Shown one piece after another: positions 11,375 to 23,375 of a stretch of 64,000 nt of DNA. The notes below the pieces were generated by a model. That model had not been told where the DNA came from. It was given only the letters and a program-made list of their open reading frames with translations, and searched no databases. The stretch comes from Diplocarpon mali (taxonomy: Eukaryota; Ascomycota; Leotiomycetes; Helotiales; Drepanopezizaceae): contig JAENRP010000001.1 in NCBI GenBank assembly GCA_024741835.1, positions 496,001 through 560,000 of the forward strand, given 5' to 3'. A program made the translations under genes and the position numbers. The first letter of the stretch is position 1. Each line of letters begins with the position of its first letter.

Positions 11375-13201
11375 GGTTATAAGCCCTAGATAGACTGATA
11401 ATAGATTATTAACTTCCCTTAGAAAGCACTTGCGCTGTAACTATTAATAGGAAGTTGAATAAGACTTATAATAAGAGGCGAGCAATCGGCGAGTAGGAGG
11501 TATAATTCCCTATTTAGCCAACCTATATTGTAAGAGGTGTGATTCCTTACTTTATAACCCTTTAGTACTATAAGAGGTATAATTCCTTGCTTTACTATGT
11601 TTTATAAGAGGTATGATTCCTTATATTATAGCTTAAAAAAACCCTTTTCGATAAGAGGACTTCCTCCCTATTTAATACTTCTATAATACCTACTATTTAA
11701 TCATTTCAACTTTTCGATAGAAGGAGTGCCTTTAACTATTTAATTTATTTGATTTTAAACGCAATTCTATTCGAAACGGCAATGGCTTCCGATTCCAATT
11801 GAAATACTAGACCTAGAGACCTCTAACTCTCTTAAAAGAACTAGCAATAATAGTTCAACGATTTAGAGCTTTACTTTAAAAGCAAAGGCATTAAAATAGC
11901 AATTTAAAAGACACTTATTAAATATGTAAGAATAACCTCTTATACTCTCTCTACTAATTCGTCTACTTCTACTTTAATAGTTAATACAACTGCTAAGGAT
12001 TTGCCAAATATACTAAATAAGCTTAGCTTAAGAGCTTTAATAGATAATAATTAAGAATCCTAAAGGCAGATTTTAAATATAGAAAAGGAGAAGGAGTATA
12101 GGCTAGCCTTAGCTAAATATAAGCTTAAGATTAATAAAGGTTTAAGCGATAAAGACCGAGATTTTATTTGAATTTATAATAATGCGAAGATAAGATAGGA
12201 TACTTTAAAGGTAAAATACTTTTAAACAATTGCCCTTAATACCTAATATCTATTATAGCAGATTACTTTATTTTAATATAAAAAAGATAAAGATAGTAAG
12301 GATATAGATATAAATATAAACTCTACCTAATCTATACTATATAAAGTAAGAAGGAGAGTAAGAGCCGCAGATCCTAAGATAGCTATAACTTTTAAGGAAA
12401 CTTAGCTTTTTAGTTTCCTATTTAATAGCCTCCTTCTTAAGTTTGCTATTATAAAACAATCTCTTCTTATCCAACCTAACCTTAAGATCTATAAGAAGAT
12501 CGACCTCCTTTAAACTATTAAGTAAGACCTTAAAGGATGCTTTAAATCGGCAAATGCTATATTATAAGGTAATAATAAGCTTAAAAAGAGGAAGAAGCGT
12601 AGGACGAGCCCTTAAGCTTATTAGGGATACTACTTCTATAATAGTACTTATAATATTACTAATTATAAAGTTAAAAGGCAATTAATTAATATAGTCGCTA
12701 GCTTTAATATTAAGAAGCAATCGAAGTAGAAGTTAAGAAGCAAACTGCCCTTATCCTACTAAAGGCTATAATTACTAAGGAAAGGCAAAGGAAAAGGCTA
12801 TTTAATTAAAACTTTAATAGATACTTTTAATAATAATAGTAGGTTATCTAAACTTAAATCTACTTCTAATAATTTAGATAATAATTATAATAAAGATGCT
12901 TATATCTTAAAAGCCGATCTTTATAAGATCTTTAAATCCAACTAATATAGTCATACTAATTATATAATATATATAACTAATAAACCCTACCTATTTAAAG
13001 GCCCGCTTATTAAAATAAAAAGGCGCTCTATTAAAATTAATAGTAGAAAGTTATATATAGACTTAATAAGTATAGTAGAGATAAATATTGCTAGCGTTTC
13101 TTTCCTTTTATAAAATATTTTCCTTATACTTAGCTTAGGTATTAATCTTTTATTTAACTATAAGATCTATATAAAGTTAAATTATATAAGAGTTTTTAAT
13201 A

Positions 13202-13216
13202 NNNNNNNNNNNNNNN
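13202..13216. other. Assembly gap (15 N)
   Basis: Fifteen undetermined bases lie inside Copia B, just upstream of the 23-nt motif array. The repeat may have caused the gap. Confidence 0.99.
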
Positions 13217-13319
13217 TAATTAATTTATATAATTTATAAATAATAATTATAAAATGATCTTTAAGGCTAAAATCAAAGATAGACTTTATATTATCTTAAA
13301 GGTAATATTATAGAAATTG

Positions 13320-13789
13320 ACTCTTAAGCTAGACTTATAAATGGATTCCTTTAAGGAAAGTGCACTCTTCGCCCTAATATAATTAAATAAGGATAAGGAG
13401 AATAGATAGACTCTTAAGCTAGGATCGCAAGTAAAATTCGCAAAAATGACTCTTAAGCTAAGACTATAAGTAGATTGCAAAGTATCCTTAAAGGTGACTC
13501 TTAAGCTAAAATCATAAGTGAATTTAATAGAAATAACTCTTAGGCTAAGATTGCAAGTGAATTCTATAAATTTATTAATAACGACTCTTAAGCTAGGATT
13601 GTAAGTGAAATTCGCAGAAATGACTCTTAGGCTAGGACTATAAGTGAAATTCGCAAATTCGTTAAAGATAACTCCTAAGCTAGGACTGCAAGTAGATCTT
13701 ACTATTTCTAAGAAATCGACTCTTAAGCTAGGACTGCGAGTAAATCTTACGGTTTTATTAAAAACGACTCTTAAGCCAGGCTTATAATT
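13320..13789 (+). repeat. Tandem array of ten degenerate 23-nt palindromic motifs
   Basis: Motif starts are at 13320, 13410, 13449, 13497, 13536, 13584, 13623, 13671, 13719 and 13767. Intervals are 90, 39, 48, 39, 48, 39, 48, 48 and 48, all multiples of three and largely alternating 39/48. Each unit reads ACTCTTAAGCTAGGACTGCAAGT with RIP-type variation, encoding TLKLGLQV-like peptides in one frame. It lies between the protease and integrase parts of Copia B, where a linker would be expected. Confidence 0.88.
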
Positions 13790-16700
13790 GGAAAACGGTA
13801 AACCTTAAACTACTATTACTAGTCCTTTTTAGCCGCCGATAATAAAGTATCGATTAATAATAGGCTACTAAAGCTATTAGAAGCCAAAAGCCTATTAAAG
13901 TATTAGCTAATATATAAAAAATTTATATATTTAAGACTAAAGAAATTAAAGGGCTTGCATAAGGTCTTAACCCTAAAACAGAAGATCTAAGTACTAAAGG
14001 ATCGCCTAGTATACTGAATTTACAAGTTAATAAAGCTTTAAAATCAGATACAAATTAAGCTTAATCTATAGAAAGATTCAATATTAGTACTAATATCTAT
14101 TAATACTACTAGACTATTTATAACTTTAATTAAAGGAAATAATTAGTTTTCTTAAATAGTAAATAACTCTACTTAGCAGATATAGACCATTTGCGCTAAG
14201 ACCAAATCTAAGCTTATAAAAAAGCTAGAAATTTAGAAAGTGATAGAGGAACGCTAGACCTAGTTAAAGCTAATAGCTATTAGGTCTAATAACGCATTAG
14301 AGATTAAGGCAAAGCTTAATAAATAGGTAAAATAAGGAGTTTATTATAAACTAATTATAATATATAAAGGTTCTTACTAAAATGGCATCGCTAAGCGAAG
14401 CATCTAATAAGTAGAGACTAACTATTGCGCTCTATTATAAGATGCCGACCTACTATTAGAATTCTAGGACCTTGCGGTTAAGGTAAATATATACTTGCAA
14501 AATAGAATAGGTAGTAGACTAATAGTTAATAGCATTTGAATATTACTATATAAGGCATATTTCGAATAGAAACTAAGCCTAGACTATATCTGCGTCTTTA
14601 AAAGCGTCTACTACTCTTATATTAGCCCAAAGTCTTAGCCTATAGGTATAAAGAGCAAAAAGCTAATAGACTAAGGTAGAGAGTATATATTTATTAAGTA
14701 TATTAAATAGATAATAAAGTAATAAATAGTATATACGCTAGATCTAAGGTAAGTAATTATATCCTTAGTAGTTGAGTTTAATAAATCTTGAAATAAAGGA
14801 GAGCTATCCTTAAAGCTCTATATACCTAAAGATTCGCAAGGTATACTACTTAATAGTAATACTATTAAGCCGAACTAATAACCCCTTTCTCTTAACTTAG
14901 GCATATTAAGCGCACCTGCTAATCGACGACCTACTAATCGCCTAAAGGCCGAATAGACTATTCCTATCGTCTGCAAACTACTTAAAGTATAGAATAACTT
15001 CGATATTATTATCCCTTTAGTTAAAGCACTTAAGGTAAAGGATATTCCTAAAATAGGTATAAGTAATAATAAGCCTCTACTATTAGAAAGCGGTTCCTTA
15101 GATAATAAGCCTATAGAACCTATAGCCGAACCTACGTCTTTAAAGAGGAATAGAGACCTAAAACTAAAAGATACCTTAAATAAACGTAAGTCTAAGTGTA
15201 TCTAAGCTATAATAGCATATAAGATCTATAAGCTCGAACTTCAATAGAGCTTTAATAAAGATAATACATTCTTAGCCGCTAAGGGAATAATGAAAATCTC
15301 TCTTCTAAAGATGTATAATAAAGCTATCAACGATCTAAAGAATAGAGTAGTATAAAGTAAGGCAATCTAAGAGGAGATAAGCTTTCTTACTATAAATGGT
15401 ATATAAATAGAGGAACCGACGCTAAAGGATATGAACTTAGTATTAATAAAGTGGGTCTTTATAATCAAGATATATGCAAATAGAACCTTAGAGCGTTATA
15501 AGGCAAGGCTTATAGCTAAGGGCTTCTCTTAATAGTATAAAGAAGACTACTTCAATATATTTGCGCTAATAGTTCGTATAAATACCCTTTGCATATTTAT
15601 AGTAATAGTAGCCGCTAAAGACCTTAAATGCAAATAGTATAATATTAAAAATGCATTTACTAAAGCAATTATAAAGGAACGGATTTTTCTCTCCTGACCT
15701 AATAGTATTCTTATACGCGCTGGCCACTCTCTTTATATACTCTGCAGTATCTATAGGCTTAAATAATCAACTTATAATTAAAACTTCTTATATAGCTCTA
15801 CTTTAATAGAAATGGGATTTGTTTAAAGCCTAGCTAACCCTTATCTATTTACCTATACTAAGCGTAGAATCAAGTTACTATTATATATTAATAATATTGC
15901 TATAGCTGCGAAAACAACTACTTAATTAGATTAGTTCTTTATAATAATTCGGAAACGTTTTAATATTAAGGATCTAAAGGGAATTCATAAGATCCTTAGC
16001 ATCTGCGTTATAAGGAACCGCTCTACTTAAGAACTCTAGTTAAATTAAGAGCAGTATATTAAGAAGATCCTAAACTGAATAGGACTCTCTACTTATACTC
16101 CCAACTTTAAGCTAAAGCATACTCTAATTAAAGGAAAGTATAATAAGTTAGAGCCTGCTAATAAAAATAAGTAAAGAGAAGATCTAAAGAAGTACTAATA
16201 AGATATTAAAGCGATTATATATACTATAGTATATATAAGACTAGATATTGCCTTTATTACTAAGCAACTTAATCAGAACTTAAAGGATCTAACGATTTGA
16301 TATAAGAATATAGTCAAGCGATTTAAAAGGTACCTTCAATTGATAATTATATAAAAGGTAAGATACAGACTAACGAAATATATAAGCGTAAAGCTTAAGG
16401 TATATACTAATTCCAATTAAGCAAATATAAAAGGTTGGAAAAGTATATTTAAAAGCGTAGTAGTACTATATAGCAGACCTATATTATAAGGAAGTAGGAA
16501 GCAGAAATCAGTAGCTACTATAAGCACTAAGGCCAAATATATATTAATATTATTAAATTGCAAATAAGGATTATAAATCGCTTAAGTTTTAAAAGATATA
16601 GGTTTCGCTAAGTATATTAAATAAGATAGGAACTATATTAATCTTTAAGTAGATAATATAAGGGTAATTGCACTTATAAAGAATCCATACTTATATAAGC

Positions 16701-16960
16701 GATCGAAATATATTAATATTACCTACTACTTTATCTATAACCTTATTATAAAGAATAAGTTATTAATTACTTATATCTTAACCAATCGAATAGTAGCAGA
16801 TGGATTTATAAAGCTACTAAAGACAGTTGCAAAGTTTAAAGCATTTAAAGATATGCTAAGGTTATAAAAGATAGTAAGGGCTTAGCAGGCTTAAGGACAA
16901 CTCCTAGGCCCGCCCTATAAGTTAGGTTATATAGTCTTATAAAAGAAAGTTTTTAAATCG

Positions 16961-17049
16961 ACTCTTAGGCTTAGACTGCAAGTTAAGTCATATAGTCTTA
17001 TAAAGGAATATCTTTTAAGAAATTTGACTCTTAGTCCTGCTTTATAAGT
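16961..17049 (+). repeat. Two 23-nt motif copies at the 3' end of Copia B
   Basis: Copies begin at 16961 and 17027, 66 nt apart, downstream of the RNase H domain and before the right LTR. Both are decayed (ACTCTTAGGCTTAGAC, ACTCTTAGTCCTGC). Confidence 0.75.
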
Positions 17050-17187
17050 AAGATTAGTGATTTTAATAGAGGTTACTATTAATTGATTGTTTTTAATTTA
17101 AAGAGATACTTAAGAATTGGATTAGCGCAAAAGGATAGTTATTATTTTCCTAACTGCAAGTCAATCGGAGTAAGGTCTAAGTAAGGG

Positions 17188-17382
17188 TATTAAGATAGGT
17201 AATATAGCTATCACTCTAATATATTATCATATAACCCTACTGCTTAATCAGTAGGATATTAATACGTATATAGCTATAAGGAAGAAAGGGGTAACCTTCC
17301 TTCCTTAACTCTTACCAATATATCGACCATCGACCTCTAGAAGTTTCCTATACCTACTGCGCCGACTCACTTAAGCTTAATA
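17188..17382 (+). repeat. Copia B right LTR (195 bp)
   Basis: It is the same length as the left LTR and differs by transitions. It ends AAGCTTAATA and is followed by the TSD TACTT. Confidence 0.92.
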
Positions 17383-17387
17383 TACTT

Positions 17388-18150
17388 TAAGTATATAATA
17401 GGTAAAGCTTAGAACTTGATCCTATAATATATAGATCCTATCTTTACTAATAAGTTTATATGTGCTGCTAATATCCTTAGGGTCTTAAATCAGAGGTTCT
17501 TTAACTATAATTATATTCAATCCGCTAAGCTTAAATATAATAAGCTAACTATAGGTTTATTATTATATAATAAGTTCCGATTTAAGTTCGTTACCTTTGC
17601 TATAGCTAATAAGATCGACTAATCTCGCTAGTTCGATAACATTTATAAAAAGGTCTCCTTAGCCTTAAAGAACGACTTTTAAGTAGAGAAGTATAAAATA
17701 AATAATAATTATACTACTTTAGATAAGTTCTTAGCTATTGCAAACCGCAAGGCTTATAATATTAAGTAAGAAGAAGCCTATAACGCTTAATAAGTCGCCC
17801 TTGCTATCGCGTTCTTCCCTTTAAAGGACCGCGTCCTTAGCATATTAAAAAGGGAGTTATAGAGACCTACTATTATAGCTACCTCCCTAGCCCCTTGCAC
17901 TTGTTCCTCTTTACCGGCGGCCTATTGAGAAGGGTCTGCCAGCCTAAAGCCGTCGTCTAGTCTCTACTATAATTGCAAAGTCCCTAATTACTATATAATA
18001 GACTGCCTTAAGCTAAAGAAGCAGGGCGAGTTTATAGTAGCTAAAGTTGAGATAGAAAACGACCTACTATTAGGAAACTGCTAAGCTATAGCAAAGACTC
18101 TTACTATAGTATAGGTTATAATTTATAAAAAGACTTAGATTTTGATTCTT
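17388..18150 (+). pseudogene. Gypsy gag, C-terminal part with zinc-knuckle region
   Basis: The Gag core continues from the Copia B site (FICAANILRVLNQRFF, KFRFKFVTFAIANK). It ends near YYNCKVPNYYIIDC, where CxxC-type knuckle spacing is still visible, followed by LKLKKQGEF. It contains multiple RIP stops. Confidence 0.7.
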
Positions 18151-18719
18151 ACCTATTAATAGGCGGCCGCCAGTTCTTAATTCCTATAGAACTAGCTTAA
18201 AATAGATTATTTATTAAAACAGTTGCCTATATTAATAGCAGAGCTAATATTTTTAGTATTATTAAAATATCTTTAATATACTAGCTTTCTTAAAGACTTA
18301 AGGTGAAGTTTATTAAGCTGCTTAAACCGATTACTCCTATTAGCTATAATAGCCTTAAAGGAGAAACCATTCAATTTGCCGTCTTACTTACCCTTATAAT
18401 TAATAGGCGATAAATAAACTTCCTTTTTTTAATTATAAGCTTAGGAGTAACCGACATTTTAATCGGTAGGAAGTTCCTAAAGCACTATAACCTTAAATAG
18501 TCCTATAAAAGGGGGAAAAATAGTATCTCTTAGCCTAAGGATATGCCTACTATCCCTTACTTTAATTAACGCGTACTAATCGATCTCTTATAATTAATAA
18601 GACCTCTAATAGCCTAATAAGACGTCAATCGTCAAGCAGCTATAATAGACGCTGAGGATAAAGACTTAAGAATGGCCTAAGCCTAGCTCTCGGTACTAGC
18701 AAGCAATAACTCGAATCCT

Positions 18720-18787
18720 ACTCCTAGTCCCAGCCTGCGAGTGAAAACTGCAAATTCGAATCCTACTCCTAGTCCTAGCCCGCGAGT
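18720..18787 (+). repeat. Two 23-nt palindromic motifs between Gypsy protease and RT
   Basis: Copies start at 18720 and 18765, 45 nt apart, and both are in frame. The second encodes TPSPSPRV. They sit in the spacer between protease and RT, ahead of a hydrophobic-basic stretch (18830-18990). Confidence 0.82.
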
Positions 18788-20666
18788 GGCCTCTTATAGA
18801 CTTAGGGATAGCAGTTTCTTTAAAGACTTAAAAAAAGATCTGAACTATATAAAGAAGGCCTTGCTAAGAGTACTAGACCCCTTGCTTCCTCTTTTAGTAA
18901 AGAGGAACGCTCCTTTAAAGCCGGCTTACCAAATCAGCCTGATCTTAGCCTTAGTAATCGGCGCCCTCTACTACCGCTTTACAATTAAGGTAAAATAAGC
19001 TATATAAACTTAAGAACTAGCACCTAAAGAGTTTATATTCGTAAGCTCTATTTACAATCTAGATTAAGAAATCAATCGCTAAGAAGTCAATCGCCAAGAA
19101 TCGGTTAAGCAAGCTGAAATTAGCTCCCTTAGCCTTAGTTTGGCATTGCAAGCCAAATATAAGAGTAATAATAAGCTAATAGATTAAAAGCTCTTACCTT
19201 AATATATTAAATTTAAAAACGTTTTCAATCGCTAGGCCTTTAATCAACTGCTGGAACCTAGGCTAAGGGTAGATTATAAAATCGAGCTAATAGGTAAGAA
19301 CAACTTAATAATCAAACCCTTTTGCCGCCTTACCGACGAATAGCTCTTAAAAGTCAAGAGCTATATTCTTAAGAACTTATATAAAGGATTTATCGAAGCT
19401 TTAAGTTCTCCTTAAGCAGCCCTAATCCTCTTTATTAGAAAAGCTAATAGCTCCTTACGTCTATGCGTTGACTACTGGAAACTAAATGCCTTAACGAAGA
19501 AAGACCCCTACCTAATTCCCTTTATCGATAAGATAATAGTACGCATATCGAAAGCTTGTATTTTTATAAAAATCGATATATAATAAGCCTTCTACCGTAT
19601 CTGCATATCAGCTAATACTAAGGACCTAACTACCTTTCGCATATATTACAAGACCTATAAATATAAGGTTTTACTATTCGGACTAATAAATAGGCCTGCT
19701 ACCTTTTAAAGGTTTATTAATAATATTCTCCTTAAGTACCTCGACGATTTCTACTCTACTTACTTAAATAATATTCTAATCTATTTAGAAAACTCCTTTA
19801 ACTATGAGATCTATATTAAGAAGATCTTAAGAATTCTCTAATATTATAACCTGTAAGTAGATATTAAGAAAAGCGAGTTTGGGGTTATTAAGACTAGGTT
19901 CCTAAGGTTTATTATCAGAGTTTATAAAATTGAGGTAGACCCTAATAAGGTCTTAATCATTTAAGAGTAGAAATACGCTAAGAACGTATATAGCGTATAG
20001 AGCTTCTTAAGGTTTTGTAACTTCTATCGAAGGTTTATTTAAGGCTATAGTCGCATCTGCCGACCTTTAATAGCTCTTATAGGAAATGTTCCTTTTGATT
20101 TTAATAACGCTTATAAAGAAGCTTAGGAAGCTTTGCGCTTAAGCCTTTAAACGACTCCGATTTTATACTATTATTACCTTTAGAGGCAGATAAGGCTTAA
20201 GACCAATGCCTCTGATAGCGTAGTCGCTAGCGTACTCTTTTAACTTTAAAAAGACGATAACTACTACTTAATTAGGTACTTCTCAAAGATAATAAATAAC
20301 GCCGAGCTGAATTACCCTATTTATAATAAGGAGCTCTTAGCGATTTTTAAATCGTTCTACTAGTATAAGGCAGAGCTACTTAAGGCCTAGAAAACAGTAT
20401 ATATATATATAAATCATAAAGCCCTTAAGTACTTTATAATAACTAAGGACTTAATAGCCCGGCAGGCTTGCTAAGCGGAGTTCTTTGCTGATTTTAACTT
20501 CCTTATTATATACCGAATAGGCATAACGAATACGCTGGCTGATATACTCTTACATTAAGACTAGAAGCTAACCCCTCTTAAGGCTAGGAAACGAGCTTTA
20601 TACTACTAGCAGCTCTTATCTAATGATAAGCTCTCTATAGAAGTACTCGCTATTAGAGGCGTTTCC

Positions 20667-20734
20667 ACTCCTAGGCCCGGCCTACGAGTAACTTTAGTAC
20701 AGATCAATTCCACTCCTAGGCCTAGCCTACGAGT
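20667..20734 (+). repeat. Two 23-nt palindromic motifs between Gypsy RNase H and integrase
   Basis: Copies start at 20667 (ACTCCTAGGCCCGGCC) and 20712 (ACTCCTAGGCCTAGCC), again exactly 45 nt apart. They are the best-preserved pair in the window. Confidence 0.85.
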
Positions 20735-22391
20735 AACGATTGTGCCTATCGCGCTAATAGAGGCACCTGCCGACCTAATGTCTAAGGTCGAATATAATAT
20801 AGCGAACTACTACGTTATTAATAAGGTCATTTAAGCTAATAAGACCTCCTTTAAGCTATAGAAGTTCTGAGATAAGGCGTAAAGCTATAGCCTCGACTAT
20901 AAACTTAGCTAAGGCAAACTCTTCTTTTAAGGTAAACTTATTATACTATCCTAACCTTTTAAACTGCAAATAGCCCTAATTTATTATATGTATAAGTAAC
21001 CTTGCGTCGCATACGCTGGAATCGGGAAAACAAGGCTTCTAGTAGGAAGAAAATACTACTAGAAAAGCCTTAATAGCGATATTAGCACTTATATTTAAAA
21101 CTATTATTATTTAAGAATAAAAGCTTATTATAATAAGACCCTAGGTTTCCTATAACCCTTACCAATTCCTAAATAAGCTTACTAATACTTAATAATAGAT
21201 TTTATAAAGCTTCTGCTTAACGAACTCGGTTATAATTTTACCTTTATAATTATTAATAGGTTATTAAAAAAGGCAGTTTCGATTCTATATTATAATTCGA
21301 TCGATGTAAAAGGCCTTATAAAGTTGTTTTTAATTCATTAGATACGCCATTTTAGTATACTTGACTTAATTCTATTAGATAAGGGCGCTTAATTCGTCTC
21401 TTCCTTTTAAAAAGAGCTCTATTAAATACTAGGTATAAAGGTTAAGCTAACTATAGCTTATAATCCTAATATCGACAGCTAAACTGAGATTATAAACTAG
21501 TACTTAAAATAATACCTTAAACCGTTCTACTTATATTATTAAGATAATTAGAGTCGTCTCTTACCTTTAATAGATATTGCCTAATTAACCTTACCTTACA
21601 AATCGCTAGGGCAAATTTCCCCTTTCTAAGTGCTAAACAGCTATAAAGCTCGCTTCTCTTAGAATTTGATTAACCTAAAGCCTTTACAAATAGCAACTAA
21701 GAGAGTAAATCGTAAAATAGCACTCCGCATAGCTATTAGAGCTTAAAAAGTAGTCTAATTCGCTTAATCGTCTCTCTAAGTATAATAAGCTAAAATGAAA
21801 CGGCTTGCAGATCTCTACCGCTAGCCAGTTGATTAGACTATAAGAGATAATATGCTAATTAGTATTAAAAATTGGAAATTAGACCGGCCGAGCCAAAAGC
21901 TCTCTAATAAGTAGTACGGCCTAGTAAAATTGCTAGAAAAGCTAAGAGAAAGCTAGAAGCTATAATTGCCTAATTCGCTGCGTTCAATCTACCTTATATT
22001 CTACTCCTACTTACTGCGGAAATACGTTTCTAACCCTCTGCTAGGCTAAGCTTAGGAACCTCTTACCCTAATTAAGATACTACTAGAATAAGAAGAGTAA
22101 GAGATAGAAGATATAATTGGATCTTATATTTAAGCTAAGAAGCTCGAATATCAGATTAAGTAAAAGGGAGCTAATAAAGACCTCGAATGGTACCTATGCT
22201 CTAACGCTATAATAGCACCGCATGCTATTCGAAATTTCCATTTAAAGAACCTTTAAGCTAAAGGGCTACTAAGGGCGCTAGCAAGCTAATTGAGGTTATA
22301 TAATAATAGAGTTAACGATTATAGGGACCTAGAGGATAATACGCCTATAGATATAATTGCGCAGGCGCAGTTTTTCAAAAGGGGGAGGTAG

Positions 22392-22646
22392 TATTACGGC
22401 CGCATTATATATACGGTTATATCATATATCAGTTAGGTATACGAAGTCAGGTGTACGCTAAGGTAGTAAGGTGGCTGGATCACGTGTATGCTAGTAAAGC
22501 ACCTGTACTTATTCTAAAGGAGCTTTACTAAAGACTCTCTCTTCTTCTTCATCTTTTCTTCTTAATTATATAGCGTACCTCTTGAGGTAATACAGTTAGC
22601 GTCATTCAATTCTCGCCTTCTGTACGCTCGAGAGCAAGTCGTAATA
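22392..22646 (+). repeat. Gypsy right LTR (255 bp)
   Basis: It is preceded by the polypurine tract at about 22377-22391, ends CGTAATA, and is followed by the TSD CAAAG. Confidence 0.92.
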
Positions 22647-23298
22647 CAAAGCTTACGTCATCGCCTTTAGGCTTTCAATCACTAAATTAAAAGCTCTCGA
22701 CTCTGCCCCTCCCTCTTATTAGCATTCTATTATATTTATTATTAGCTGTTTTAATAGATGGCCTATTTAAGCAGATCGATAATATTCTAACCTTCGCTTA
22801 GCTATAGCAGCTGGACGAAAATCAAAGATTACGCTTAAAGCTTTTATTAAAGATATTATTAATAAAGCTCGAGCCTTATAGAGTTTAAAAATGAACGGAA
22901 CCGTTTTATATAGTAATAAATCGGCTAGTAAGTCGCATTCCTCTAACTATAAGAAGTTAGAAAATAAGAAAGGTTTCAAAGACTTAAAGAAGAGCACCTC
23001 TAGGAATACTACTACCTTCTCCCCTAACTCCCCCTATCCTTATTGCAAGCAATTAGAGCTATACTATAAGGCAGAAGATTGCTTCGCAATTAATAAATCG
23101 AAGAGAGAGGCTTAGGAAAAGGACTTAAGGAAGAAGTACGTATTCTATCACTTTAAAGGCAAGGACGATAAGTCCTTATTATTATTATTATTATCAAAAG
23201 GCAAGAAGCCTTTTAAGAAGACTTAGAAGGAAGACGAAGAGTCAGATAATGACCTCTTTAAGCATACTATGCTATTACTAACCCTAGGGCCAATTCTC

Positions 23299-23375
23299 AC
23301 TCGCAAGCCGGGCCTAGGACTCAATTCAGACTCCTCCCTAAGGCCAATTTCCACTCGCAAGCCAGGCCTAAGACT
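23299..23375 (-). repeat. Two 23-nt motifs in reverse orientation in Copia A
   Basis: Copies at 23299-23321 and 23353-23375 (54 nt apart) read ACTCGCAAGCC...AGGACT on the + strand, the reverse complement of the usual form. They remain in frame with Copia A gag-pol, giving LTRKPGLGL and STRKPGLRL. Confidence 0.82.

Larger units (their letters stand above)
11780..16870 (+). pseudogene. Copia B gag-pol, riddled with RIP stops
   Basis: Gag lies at about 11780-12790 (FNDLELYFKSKGIK). A retropepsin-like stretch follows at about 12950-13200. The integrase C-terminal part is at 14310-15000, where NGIAKRSI corresponds to the usual NGVAERSI and is followed by LLLEF and YLQNR. The RT is at about 15400-16000 (INKWVFIIK, RYKARLIAKGFS, NIKNAFTKA in place of DIKNAFLNA). 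RNase H occupies 16400-16860. Asp-to-Asn changes and TAA/TAG at Gln/Trp positions are what RIP produces. It could not encode an active protein. Confidence 0.8.
11180..17382 (+). mobile_element. Copia B: innermost LTR retrotransposon, RIP-mutated
   Basis: Both LTRs are 195 bp (11180-11374 and 17188-17382) and the element is flanked by a perfect TACTT duplication (11175-11179 and 17383-17387). The left LTR is followed at once by GGTTATAAGCCC, the same half-tRNA-Met type primer site as in Copia A. The LTR start TATTAAG is probably TGTTAAG after RIP. Internal order is gag, protease-like, a 23-nt motif array, integrase, RT, RNase H. It interrupts the Gypsy gag, so it is the most recent of the three insertions. 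A 15-bp assembly gap lies at 13202-13216. The length is about 6.2 kb. Confidence 0.93.
18180..22340 (+). pseudogene. Gypsy pol: protease, RT, RNase H, integrase, chromodomain tail
   Basis: The protease-like region is at 18180-18560. The RT is at about 19390-19840 (LCVDYWKLNALTKKDPYLIP, LLFGLINRPATF), and its catalytic YxDD box appears as YLNNILIY, a RIP-type D-to-N change. RNase H is at 20150-20560 (NASDSVVASVL, NKELLAIFKSF). The integrase core is at 21150-21550 (IIDFIKLL, LDKGAXFVSSF). A C-terminal chromodomain-like segment lies at about 22080-22290 (EYQIK..GANKDLEWY, APHAIRNFH). This order defines a chromovirus. Confidence 0.82.
9321..22646 (+). mobile_element. Gypsy (chromodomain type) LTR retrotransposon inside Copia A
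   Basis: Both LTRs are 255 bp (9321-9575 and 22392-22646), running from TGTTACGG to CGTAATA. A 5-bp duplication flanks it: TAAAG at 9316-9320 and CAAAG at 22647-22651, differing by one RIP-type transition. A polypurine tract (AAAAGGGGGAGGTAG) precedes the right LTR. Domain order is gag, protease, RT, RNase H, integrase, chromodomain-like tail, the Ty3/Gypsy chromovirus arrangement. It is itself interrupted by Copia B, and without that insert it is about 7.1 kb. The insertion splits Copia A gag, so it is younger than Copia A. It is RIP-inactivated throughout. Confidence 0.93.

Noticed and set aside
13286..13480. Minus-strand frame of 64 codons (SLSLRV repeats)
   Set aside because: It is the antisense shadow of the 23-nt motif array in Copia B.
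13320..13789. Regularly spaced repeats resembling a CRISPR array
   Set aside because: The repeats are degenerate, spacings are multiples of three, the units are translated in frame inside a retrotransposon, and the genome is eukaryotic.
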